From Bacillota bacterium LX-D (GTDB taxonomy: Bacteria > Bacillota > DUOV01 > Zhaonellaceae): a DNA stretch of 64,000 nt. Every line of letters begins with the position of its first letter. The stretch's first letter is position 1. The translations under genes were made by a program, and so were the position numbers. Of this stretch, positions 43,666 through 51,657 are shown in pieces. The stretch spans positions 1 through 64,000 of the forward strand of contig JAVLUO010000003.1 in assembly GCA_031628995.1 (NCBI GenBank), written 5' to 3'. Under the pieces are notes generated by a model. It searched no databases, was not told the DNA's origin, and worked only from the letters and a program-made list of their open reading frames with translations.

Positions 43666-43742
43666 AAATCCAAAAAAGATTAAAACCATTGAAGATAGCC
43701 TGGCTCAATCGTTAGATAAGAAAATGTTATAATCGCGGATCT

Positions 43743-43767
43743 AACCAAAGGGACGGTCCTCTCGGTT
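43743..43767 (+). repeat. REP palindrome 16
   Basis: AACCAAAGGGACGG + TCCTCTCGGTT in the ~110-bp spacer between the two 652-bp repeats. Confidence 0.8.
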
Positions 43768-43800
43768 ATAGAAACGTTTTCTAAAATAGAATCAACAGAG

Positions 43801-44452
43801 TGAAACCAAGGGGACGGTTCCTCTGGTTTATAAGTAACAAACAAAAAGACTCTGTGGACAAAGGAGCAATCCTGAGTTCCAGGGTCTTTTTCTATTAGTT
43901 CCATATCCACCTGCTCCTGCTGGCTAAAAAACTTCTTCAAAGGAAACCACGGAAACCAAGGGGACTGAAAATGAAGTGTTTAACCTTGCAACAGCCTGGG
44001 CAAGTCTAATTGCTTTAGGATTAAAGCATATAGAAACTCGGAATTGGAGTACAAAATATCAAGGAGATTTATATATCCACGCTGGTAAAACTCTTGTTCC
44101 TTTTGACTATTTGCGTACTAAGCTAACAAGGGAAGATCAAAGTGCTGTTTTAGAGGTTTTATCCTGTAAGTATGGAGAGTATAATAAGATTCCCACAGGA
44201 TTTATTATTACTAAAACATATTTAAGCGACTGTCTTCCTATTAGACAAAAATTTGCGGATTACGCAATTGTCGGGGACGATTTGCAGAGCAAATACCAAA
44301 AAATTAGTGGTTTAGAGTTTCAGCTGGATACTATAGCCTGGGAAGAAACGCGTGGATACTTGAAAATATTAAGGAAATTGAAGCTATACCGGCTAAAGGA
44401 AAATTAAATATTTGGGAATATAAATAGAAATGCAAAAAAGATTAAAACCATT
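43801..44452 (+). repeat. 652-bp direct repeat, copy 2
   Basis: Second copy of 43039-43690, carrying the composite REP element (REP 17 at 43803-43829, element to 43942) and the second ASCH pseudogene. It ends about 35 bases before the stop of the convergent S-layer gene. Confidence 0.93.
43971..44427 (+). pseudogene. ASCH-domain protein, two frameshifts, copy 2
   Basis: Same structure and the same two single-base frame breaks as copy 1 (near 43997 and 44352), with two amino-acid differences in the main frame (Ala to Thr in FIIAKTYL; Glu to Asp in QLETIAW). The shared breaks show that the gene was already broken before the duplication, unless both are consensus assembly errors. Confidence 0.82.
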
Positions 44453-44487
44453 ATCGGATAGTGAGTGTCACTCATCCAACTTAATGC

Positions 44488-47382
44488 TTAGTTATTATTA
44501 GTTACAGATTGGCCTGCAAAGTTAGCAACTACGTTGCCTTTTGCATCTTGCAAATCAGTTGTACCAGTTGCAGCATAAGTTACTTCAATAACATCACCAT
44601 TTGCAATTGGAGTTCCAGCATCCAAAGTGATAGTTACCGTAGTTCCAGATACAGCGACACTGGATACTGTAAGGTTAGAAGGCGTACCTGCAGGATCTTT
44701 TACTACAGTAAATGCAGCAGGATCCGCAGTAGTGCCAGCCAATGCTTCATCCAAAGTCAGTTCAACTGTAGTTGTCGAGTTAGATGCAGCGGAAGCTACA
44801 GTCGGTACCAGACCTTCAGGAACTGTGATGTTGAATGTTTTTGTATCAGTTACAGAACCTTTTGTGATAGTTGCAGTCATAACTACAACATCATCAGTGT
44901 TATCTGCAGTGCTACGAGTTACTACACCAGCGTTGTTAATGATTGCTGGAGTATTAGAGTTCCAAGTGATTGTGGAACCGTTAGCTCCTGTTGCTGGGAG
45001 AACCAGGTTGCCTGTACCAGAGTATGTCAGATTCAGAGCCGCTTTATCGGCAGCTACTGAAGCGGAATCTCCAGCTGTGATGCTATCTACTTCTTTCGCA
45101 GTCACGTTCAGAGTAGTACCAGTTGTAAGCTTGTTACCGGCAATGTCTTTCACGTCTACGGAAGTGTTAATCGTGTCAACACCAGAAACAGTTACAACAA
45201 CTGGTTGGCTAACGTTGAACACTGCTCCAGTTTGAAGCATCAGTACATCATCACCAGGTACAGTATCTACCACAGTTACTGTTTGCTCAACACCGTTAAC
45301 AGTTACTTTAAAGTCTTTGTTAAGATCTACTGCTCCAAGAACGGTGTTCAGATCTTCGGAGAAATACAATTTGATTTTGTCTGTTGTAGTAGCGGTGCTG
45401 CTAGAAACAAACAGTTTTGCGTCATCCAATGTAGGTTTCACATTATCAGTGAAATTGGTAATCATTGCTTCTACAGCTACAGTTGGGTTTACAGAAGCTG
45501 CAACAATTTTACCAGCTTTAGATTTCACAGTTGGATCAATTTTTACTAATCCAGTGGTGTTCGCTGGGAAGTAAGCTGCTGGAAGAGTAATCTTCACAGT
45601 TTGCTTGTTACCATAGAAACCAATTGTAGTTCCTGCTGGGAAAGCATTGCCATCAAGCTTGTAGTTAGCGAGAACAGCCGCGCTATCTTCCATATCTTCA
45701 CCAAAGTTGATAGTCAATACGTTTGGTTCTGCAGAGTTGATACCAATGCTTTGGTTTCCAACAATACCATCATTATCAGCCGCAATTACGAGTGCTGTTG
45801 CAGCTCCAGTGTATTCAGCAGTGGTAGTAATAGCTGCATTGTTATTCAGAGACAAATCCTTAACTGCTCCTGCTGCTAACTCTACAGTGTAAGTTCCTGG
45901 AGTTACAGTATGATCTGGATCAAGTGTAATCACAACTTTGTCTGTTCCAGAACGAACTGCTTCTGCAACTGGAATTGTAATTCCATCTTTCTTAACTGTA
46001 ATCAGACCCGCAGTTACAGCTGCATCAATATCCTCGTTGAATTGAAGAGTGATAGTTTTAGCACCTGCATTAACTGTATTGAGGACTGGAGACTCAATAG
46101 TTGGACCAGTAAGATCTTTAGAGAGAGTTACACTTCCATTATAGTCAGCACCCAACAAGTTGCTTGCATCTTTATAACCAGTTACTTTAACAGAAAGATT
46201 TACGCTGTTTTCGCCAGTTGCAAAGAGAGGGTTGTCAGTATCAGCAGCAGTCAAGGTAATCAACCATGTTGCACCTGTAGGATCTGCTACAAGGTCTTGG
46301 GTTTCAGCTACGCGCGCAGCTGGGAAAGTGAAGTTGCCTTTCTTAATTACCAAGTTAGCGTCAGCTACACTCGCAATTGGCTCACTAAAAGTTACATAGA
46401 ATGTATTTGCAGTGTCTGCCTCAATAGAAGTAACACTTGGTGCAGTAGTATCAGCAGTTGCAGTATAGGTAGTAGTCAACACTGATTGAGTGTTAGGTGT
46501 ACCAGATACTATGTCAGCTACATTGTACAGTGTTACTGTATGGGTACCAGGAGCCAACAGAGCGCCGGATACAACAGGAGTATCAACGTAGTATTTTCCA
46601 GCTGTTGTGGAAGCTGTCAATGCACCTACAACTGATTGTCCGTCGATCTTAACAGTGAAAGTTGCTGCTACTGGTTCATTGAACCAAACACGGACTTTAT
46701 TTGCAGAAGTCAGTTCAGCTTTTACTACAGAAGGACCAGTAATATCGCTGAACAGTTTCAGAGTATCTGTGAATTCAGCAATTTTGTTGTAGTTGGTGTC
46801 AAGTACATTTTTCACGTTTACTTTGTAAGAACTACCAACTGCAAGGGTACCACCTGTGATTGGAATAATAACTGTTTTACCATCATCTTGAAGTTTTGGA
46901 GTTCCAAGAGCCAAAGCGCCTGGAAGTGTTGCAGTGTAGTTGAGTGCAGTTTCTGCTGAAGTCTTGTTGACTTTTGTACCGAACACTACTTGAATTTCAG
47001 CAGCGTTAATAGCACTTACCGATTCAACTTTTAATTCTTCTTGGGTTGGGTCTGTAACTACATCGCCATCGCCAGCAGCATAACTTTCAGTTGTACCATC
47101 GCCTTTTTTCAGCGTAACTGCTGGTATGGAGCTAGCGTTGATAGCCTCATTTAAATCATTAACCCACTGGCCCGTATAGCCTTTGTAATTGAATGTATAA
47201 TCGGCATCTTTATAAGCTTGGCTAATTTCGTTAAATAAAGCCACGTTAACCAAGGCATCCCCGTCATAGGCTTTATTGCCCAGGACAATTGAGCCGTTAG
47301 GGAGAGCTGCGAATGCGGCAACACTTGAGCTAAGAACGAATGCAGTGGTCATGCCAGCTAACAATAATTTCTTACTCTTCAT
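44488..47382 (-). CDS. S-layer-like exported Ig-repeat protein (expressed version)
   Basis: About 964-aa exported protein; ATG at 47382 with GGAGGAG seven bases upstream is preferred to the upstream start at 47412. The signal peptide (KSKKLLLAGMTTAFVLSSS ... AFA) is followed by a ~100-residue N-terminal domain (LPNGSIVLGNKAYDGDAL ... VNDLNEAINASSIPAV). From residue ~122 (KVESVSAINAAEIQVVF) come about eight SbsA/Big_5-type Ig domains and one bacterial Ig-like 'EVDSITAGDSASVAADKAAL' domain. No SLH domain. It ends in QSVTNNN. It is probably a major surface-layer component. The junction at residue ~126 coincides with a 16-bp sequence shared with the silent cassette at 40395. Confidence 0.88.
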   Translation of the reverse strand: MKSKKLLLAGMTTAFVLSSSVAAFAALPNGSIVLGNKAYDGDALVNVALFNEISQAYKDADYTFNYKGYTGQWVNDLNEAINASSIPAVTLKKGDGTTESYAAGDGDVVTDPTQEELKVESVSAINAAEIQVVFGTKVNKTSAETALNYTATLPGALALGTPKLQDDGKTVIIPITGGTLAVGSSYKVNVKNVLDTNYNKIAEFTDTLKLFSDITGPSVVKAELTSANKVRVWFNEPVAATFTVKIDGQSVVGALTASTTAGKYYVDTPVVSGALLAPGTHTVTLYNVADIVSGTPNTQSVLTTTYTATADTTAPSVTSIEADTANTFYVTFSEPIASVADANLVIKKGNFTFPAARVAETQDLVADPTGATWLITLTAADTDNPLFATGENSVNLSVKVTGYKDASNLLGADYNGSVTLSKDLTGPTIESPVLNTVNAGAKTITLQFNEDIDAAVTAGLITVKKDGITIPVAEAVRSGTDKVVITLDPDHTVTPGTYTVELAAGAVKDLSLNNNAAITTTAEYTGAATALVIAADNDGIVGNQSIGINSAEPNVLTINFGEDMEDSAAVLANYKLDGNAFPAGTTIGFYGNKQTVKITLPAAYFPANTTGLVKIDPTVKSKAGKIVAASVNPTVAVEAMITNFTDNVKPTLDDAKLFVSSSTATTTDKIKLYFSEDLNTVLGAVDLNKDFKVTVNGVEQTVTVVDTVPGDDVLMLQTGAVFNVSQPVVVTVSGVDTINTSVDVKDIAGNKLTTGTTLNVTAKEVDSITAGDSASVAADKAALNLTYSGTGNLVLPATGANGSTITWNSNTPAIINNAGVVTRSTADNTDDVVVMTATITKGSVTDTKTFNITVPEGLVPTVASAASNSTTTVELTLDEALAGTTADPAAFTVVKDPAGTPSNLTVSSVAVSGTTVTITLDAGTPIANGDVIEVTYAATGTTDLQDAKGNVVANFAGQSVTNNN
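47003..47018 (-). repeat. 16-bp junction repeat, expressed-gene copy
   Basis: TAAGTGCTATTAACGC on the minus strand at codons for VSAINA of the S-layer gene; an inverted match to 40396-40411. The flanking 29 bases also match the dispersed elements A and C with one or two differences. Confidence 0.8.
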
Positions 47383-47447
47383 TGATTCTCCTCCTTGTAA
47401 TGCTTCATTCATATTTAGTCATATATTGGTAGTAAAGAGGTTTTTTT

Positions 47448-47481
47448 GAAGGATGCAATGGTTTAATCCATTACATCCTTC
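47448..47481. terminator. stem-loop after the SLH protein gene
   Basis: GAAGGATG-C-AATGG pairs with CCATT-A-CATCCTTC around TTTAAT. The T-tract lies on the plus-strand left side, so a U-tract after the stem is lacking for the minus-strand gene; it may stabilise the mRNA end instead. Confidence 0.5.
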
Positions 47482-47499
47482 ATTTTTAATTATATTTAC

Positions 47500-50361
47500 T
47501 TATTGTACTGTAAAGTTTTTTGTACCAACTACTGTTGTACCGTCAGCTTTCAAAACTTTAACAGTAACTACAGTGCCAGTTGTTACTTTTACAGGATCCA
47601 TAGAGGTTTTTACACCTAAATCTTTAACTGCACTAACCTGAGTTCCATTAGCATATACTACATATTTTGCAGCATCTGTAATATCAGAAGTAACAGTAAT
47701 AGCTTTACCTACAGCTGCGGCACTAAATGTAGCAGTGATGTCGCCTTGTGGGTCTGTCGGATCTGTTGGATCATTACCAACAACATTATCCTCATCAAGG
47801 ATTAATGCAACTCTGATTAATTTGGAATTATCTTCGTCAGTGATGATAACGATTTGATCGCCATCGTTGATATCGTCGTAAGATTTAACTTTATCGATAT
47901 CGCCGTCTGCATCTAAGGCATAGACAACTGAATCGCTGTCAAATCTGTAAGCAGCTTTTGTTGTGCTTCCGGATTTCTTTAGATCTGCAGTTTTGCCATC
48001 AATGTTATCTACAGTGTAAGTAGCATTTGTAGAACTATTAGTTACAATTTCATCAAAGCCAGAGATCTTGTTGCCGCTTAAGGTAAATTTAACAGCAGTA
48101 CCTTCTTTTAAGTCTTTTTCATGTGTAATGCCTGATTTTGCTACGATGTCACCGTCTTTAACGTCATCGTTTTCAACAACGTCCATTTCGTAACCATAAT
48201 CTTCGTCGCTGTTGTAGAAGGCATCGTCAAGTATAACACCATAGTAGTAATCTTCGCCGCTAACGTCATCGTAATTGTTGTAGAATACTACAAAGTCAGC
48301 ATCGTCACTTTCGTCACCGACTACGATCAATTTAGCTACATCACTTGTGCTGTCAGAAATATCAGCCCATTTAACGATTTCTGGGTCAAAGTCCGGATCA
48401 GTGCTATCGTAGTTCATCATTGGTGTTTCTTCGTCTACATAGTAGCTGTCGCCATTTAACTCAATAAATCCATCTTCGTCGAAGTTAATTTCATTGCCAT
48501 TAGCTGCAAGAATATTAGCATCTTCGTCGTAGAGTAAATTAGCATTATCTAAGTCAGCCAAACCTAATTCAGCTAAGTCTGCGGCTTTTTGAACTAAAAC
48601 TTTCAAGGTATCTTCTTTAATTTCGCCGTCTTTAGTTAGTTTGTAGCTAACCGGAATACCCATATCGTAGTTATCAGTATCATCGTAGAAGTTGTTATAA
48701 GGTGTTGCATCATCGCGTTCTTCTACTGTGTAAGTTACTTCTTTGTCATCTTTGTTGTAAATAGTTACAGAATCTCTATCAGCGTCTCTCATAACACCAT
48801 ATAAGGTGCCGCTGGTAGCTTCTGCAGCGCCGCGTAAATGACGCAGTTCGCCTTTTAAGTCTTTAATTGCTACAACATCGCTGTCTAATAAATCGTTAAC
48901 TTCGTCTTCAAGAGCATCTGCATAGTATACGATATCTTCGTCGTCGTTGGAGGAAACAGTTGCAGCGTCACCTTTATCGATGGAAGCATCTCCAACTTTG
49001 ATGCTGGAAGAACTTGCTTTAGCAAGGTTTCCTTCTACTTTGTCGCTGCAATCGATGATGAATAATTCATCGTCATCGTTTTCTACAGCATTAATAACAT
49101 CATCTGCTTTAATTTCTGTAATAGCCATTGGCTCTAATTTTGCATTGTAAACATAAACTTTATCGTAGTCGCCGGTTACAATCTTTTTGTCTGTACCATC
49201 ATTAATTGTGTAAGCAATCTTATCAGCTGAAGCTGAATCTACAACTCCATTTTTGATTGAGAAATCAAAAAGAGCAACGTGTTCAATTTTTCCGTCGTCA
49301 TTCTTAACGAACATACCATAGGCATTATCTAAATCTTCAAAAGCGTCTGCCCAGTCTTCAGTTTTCATATCTTCGTTGATTACAGCTACTTGAGCATCGT
49401 CAGCTACTTTGTAATCATCGTCTGCAACATATAGGTATGCAGTATCTTCATCTGAATCGCCTGCTACTAAGGTATCGAAGTAAATATCGGAGCTTTTGGT
49501 TTCTCTGGTAATGGAAACGATTTCATCATCGTCATTAACCCAAACGTCTACTTTTTGGCCATAGTAGGTTAAAGCGTCGCCATCGAGTAATGTGTAGGTA
49601 TCGGTAACAGAATCATCATCGCTGTCATCATACTTAAGTGTTACTTCATCTTTTTTCAAGTCGCTGTTTAAGCGGCCAGTGTCTGTTACGATTGCATCGT
49701 CAATTTTAGTTAAATCTTGTTTGTCTTCTAAAAGGGTAACACCTTTTTCAAAGAAGTCATTTTTCTCGTTATCGAAGTAAACAACGTCTTCATCTAATGC
49801 TCTGCTGGTCATGGTGAATACATCGCCACGAACGGAGAAAGCTTTAGAATCTACGTTGATACCAGTGGTGATGCCTAATTGTCTTGCTTTTGCAAGATAG
49901 TTTGCAGGCCATTCACCGGAAAGGTTATCATTGTAGCCTAAGATTTTAACTAACATAGTAACGATTTCTCTGTGTTGTACAGGATCGCTAGGACGGAATG
50001 TACCTGTAGGATCACCTTTTACCCAACCTTGTTCAGCTGCCAGGTTAATCCAACCTGTGTACCATTGGCCGGTTTTAACATCGCTAAATTTGCTAGGAAC
50101 ATTTTTTAAAGAATCTGCTGCGTCGCCTAAGCCGGAAGCTTTAGCTAAAATAACGCAAATTTCTGCACGTGTAATTTGTTTGTCTAAACCTAGTGTGCCA
50201 TCTGTATAACCTTCAATTACTTTTAGGTTAAGCAGTCTTTGGCCGGCTTCTTCTTGAGCGGTTGTAGTAGCAGCGAATGCGCCAGTCGGTACAACCATGC
50301 TAAAGAGAAAAGCTATTGCTACAACTAAGTATAGCGCTTTTTTCATTTTTCTTAGCTTCAT
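47500..50361 (-). CDS. acidic SLH-domain S-layer protein
   Basis: 953-aa exported protein. A signal peptide (~1-30) is followed by three SLH domains (~35-210: VIEGYTDGTLGLDKQITRAE; FSDVKTGQWYTGWI...GTFRPSDPVQHRE; and a diverged third, ITTGINVDSKAFSVRGDVF). The next ~630 residues are very rich in Asp/Glu with repeated beta-strand pairs (DDDSVTDTYTLLDGDAL; VVGDESDDADFVVFYNN), and the end is a small Ig-like domain (GDITATFSAAAVGKAITVTSD). It is probably the main S-layer protein, held by pyruvylated wall polymer through SLH, with Ca2+-binding acidic domains. The ATG follows AAGGGGGATTTTC. A long leader with repeats precedes it. Confidence 0.9.
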   Translation of the reverse strand: MKLRKMKKALYLVVAIAFLFSMVVPTGAFAATTTAQEEAGQRLLNLKVIEGYTDGTLGLDKQITRAEICVILAKASGLGDAADSLKNVPSKFSDVKTGQWYTGWINLAAEQGWVKGDPTGTFRPSDPVQHREIVTMLVKILGYNDNLSGEWPANYLAKARQLGITTGINVDSKAFSVRGDVFTMTSRALDEDVVYFDNEKNDFFEKGVTLLEDKQDLTKIDDAIVTDTGRLNSDLKKDEVTLKYDDSDDDSVTDTYTLLDGDALTYYGQKVDVWVNDDDEIVSITRETKSSDIYFDTLVAGDSDEDTAYLYVADDDYKVADDAQVAVINEDMKTEDWADAFEDLDNAYGMFVKNDDGKIEHVALFDFSIKNGVVDSASADKIAYTINDGTDKKIVTGDYDKVYVYNAKLEPMAITEIKADDVINAVENDDDELFIIDCSDKVEGNLAKASSSSIKVGDASIDKGDAATVSSNDDEDIVYYADALEDEVNDLLDSDVVAIKDLKGELRHLRGAAEATSGTLYGVMRDADRDSVTIYNKDDKEVTYTVEERDDATPYNNFYDDTDNYDMGIPVSYKLTKDGEIKEDTLKVLVQKAADLAELGLADLDNANLLYDEDANILAANGNEINFDEDGFIELNGDSYYVDEETPMMNYDSTDPDFDPEIVKWADISDSTSDVAKLIVVGDESDDADFVVFYNNYDDVSGEDYYYGVILDDAFYNSDEDYGYEMDVVENDDVKDGDIVAKSGITHEKDLKEGTAVKFTLSGNKISGFDEIVTNSSTNATYTVDNIDGKTADLKKSGSTTKAAYRFDSDSVVYALDADGDIDKVKSYDDINDGDQIVIITDEDNSKLIRVALILDEDNVVGNDPTDPTDPQGDITATFSAAAVGKAITVTSDITDAAKYVVYANGTQVSAVKDLGVKTSMDPVKVTTGTVVTVKVLKADGTTVVGTKNFTVQ

Positions 50362-50538
50362 TACTGAAAATCCCCCTTAATTTTGGTTTCTCCTCGTGTT
50401 TCAACTATGCTGTCGAGTTTCCTAAATAAAGCTGACTGGTCGGTTAATCACTCCTTTCAAATAATTTATATGCAATTAACCTAAGGCTTTTTTATGCTGC
50501 CAGCTATCAGCTGCAGCCGAGTACGGTCATCATGTAAT

Positions 50539-50596
50539 AAGGTATGGGGACACACCTCTGATGAAAGCATCAAGTATGGGAGGAATGTCCCCAGAA
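50539..50596. repeat. 58-bp stem-loop repeat, copy 1
   Basis: GGTATGGGGACACACCTC...GGGAGGAATGTCCCCAGAA: GGGGACA-CA-CCTC pairs with GAGG-AA-TGTCCCC... within it. Matches 50701-50758 at most positions and the same length. Confidence 0.75.
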
Positions 50597-50700
50597 CATC
50601 CTACGTCTTAATCGGCCAAGTTTTGTTCAAGGAATATTTCTGATTAACGGTACTCGGCTAACGCTGTAGCTAGATGGAGGCTTAGGATTTTTAGTTATCA

Positions 50701-50758
50701 AAGGTACGGGGACATACATCTGATGAAGGAAGTATGCATTTGGAGGTATGCCCCAGAA
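50701..50758. repeat. 58-bp stem-loop repeat, copy 2
   Basis: GGTACGGGGACATACATC...TGGAGGTATGCCCCAGAA; CATAC pairs with GTATG while the outer GGGG pairs with CCCC. Paired changes relative to copy 1 keep the stem, which suggests the structure matters. Confidence 0.75.
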
Positions 50759-50773
50759 TTTTTTAATGTTCTA

Positions 50774-51523
50774 CTATGTAGTACGCTGTTTGCGTTTGGT
50801 TTCTTGCAAAATTTTTAACATAAATTTCGGCAATGCTAACATTCTTTTATAGCGCCAGGGTTCTTTGATGAGGCGGTAGAGCCATTCCAGCTTAAGTTTT
50901 TGGAAAATCTTTGGTGCTCTTTTGACTTTCCCGGCGATGACGTCCAGGCTGCCTCCTACCCCTATGCAAACGGGTACTTTTAATTGGGCCATGTACTTTT
51001 GTATCCAGTATTCTTGTCTGGGGGCACCAAGGGCTACAAAGAGAACGTCGGGTTTTACTTCATTAATTTCTGCCAAAAGAGCTGGCATTTCATTAGACGA
51101 AATAAAGCCGTGGGATGTTCCAACTATTTTTAAGTTTTTGTTTAAATTTTGGTATTTTTGCTGCAATTTCTTAGCTGCAGTTTCAGCAACGGTTGGCGCA
51201 GCTCCAAAAAAATAAAGTTTCCAGTTATATATACTAGCTTTTTCCACAATTTCCTGCAGTAAATCTATCCCGGTTACTCTTTCAGGAAGAGGTGTGCCAA
51301 GTTTCCTGGCTGCCCAAACTACTCCAGCTCCATCGGGAGTAACTAAATCTGCATTGTTGATTAAAAATTTAAGTTTTTCTTCACTTTGGGCCCGGTATAT
51401 AATCTCCGCATTGAGAGTTACTACTTGGCGGGGAGTGCCCTCAGCAATGAAGGAGCTTATTTTTTCCAAAGCTTCATCCATGGTTACTTTATCTATTTTG
51501 GTTCCAAGAATTTCAACTCTCAT
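50774..51523 (-). CDS. tagA: WecG/TagA/CpsF family glycosyltransferase
   Basis: 249-aa membrane-associated glycosyltransferase (GT26): VTLNAEIIYRAQSEEKLKF, then LVTPDGAGVVWAARKLG, ERVTGIDLLQEI, FFGAAPTVAE, PDVLFVALGAPRQEYWIQKY and CIGVGGSLDVIAGKVKRAP. TagA adds ManNAc to lipid-linked GlcNAc, the second step after TagO, to make the linkage unit of wall teichoic or secondary wall polymers. It lies downstream of an LCP ligase gene and upstream of the S-layer genes. The C-terminus is basic, as expected for membrane association. Confidence 0.93.
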   Translation of the reverse strand: MRVEILGTKIDKVTMDEALEKISSFIAEGTPRQVVTLNAEIIYRAQSEEKLKFLINNADLVTPDGAGVVWAARKLGTPLPERVTGIDLLQEIVEKASIYNWKLYFFGAAPTVAETAAKKLQQKYQNLNKNLKIVGTSHGFISSNEMPALLAEINEVKPDVLFVALGAPRQEYWIQKYMAQLKVPVCIGVGGSLDVIAGKVKRAPKIFQKLKLEWLYRLIKEPWRYKRMLALPKFMLKILQETKRKQRTT

Positions 51524-51597
51524 TATGTAATACGCACCTCACTTAGATTTTCTTGCAAACTTTTTTAAAAAAATCCAATAAATTTTTAAATGCTAAG

Positions 51598-51641
51598 AAA
51601 AAAGGCATACTTCTCAGCTTAACTTTAAGGAAGTATGCCTT
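51598..51641 (-). terminator. terminator after the LCP gene
   Basis: AAGGCATACTTC (51602-51613) pairs with GAAGTATGCCTT (51630-51641), with A residues on the plus-strand left flank giving a U-tract on the minus strand. Confidence 0.85.
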
Positions 51642-51657
51642 GCTGTGTTCTTTTTCT

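Larger units (their letters stand above)
43039..43690 (+). repeat. 652-bp direct repeat, copy 1
   Basis: Near-identical to 43801-44452 (offset 762). By eye three mismatches were found (two in the ASCH pseudogene, one at 43671). It contains REP 15 (43041-43067), the composite stem-loop element, a half-REP (43191-43203) and the ASCH pseudogene. Confidence 0.93.
50362..50773. other. leader/intergenic region with twin stem-loop repeats
   Basis: 412 bases upstream of the SLH gene and downstream of tagA, no gene. It has two 58-bp direct repeats (50539-50596 and 50701-50758) and an outer inverted repeat (GCCGAGTACGGT at 50516-50527 against ACGGTACTCGGC at 50647-50658). Confidence 0.75.

Noticed and set aside
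44509-46959. Several Ser/Cys-rich plus-strand ORFs of 80-200 aa
   Set aside because: They are antisense to the S-layer-like gene; open frames arise from its Ala/Thr/Val-biased codons.
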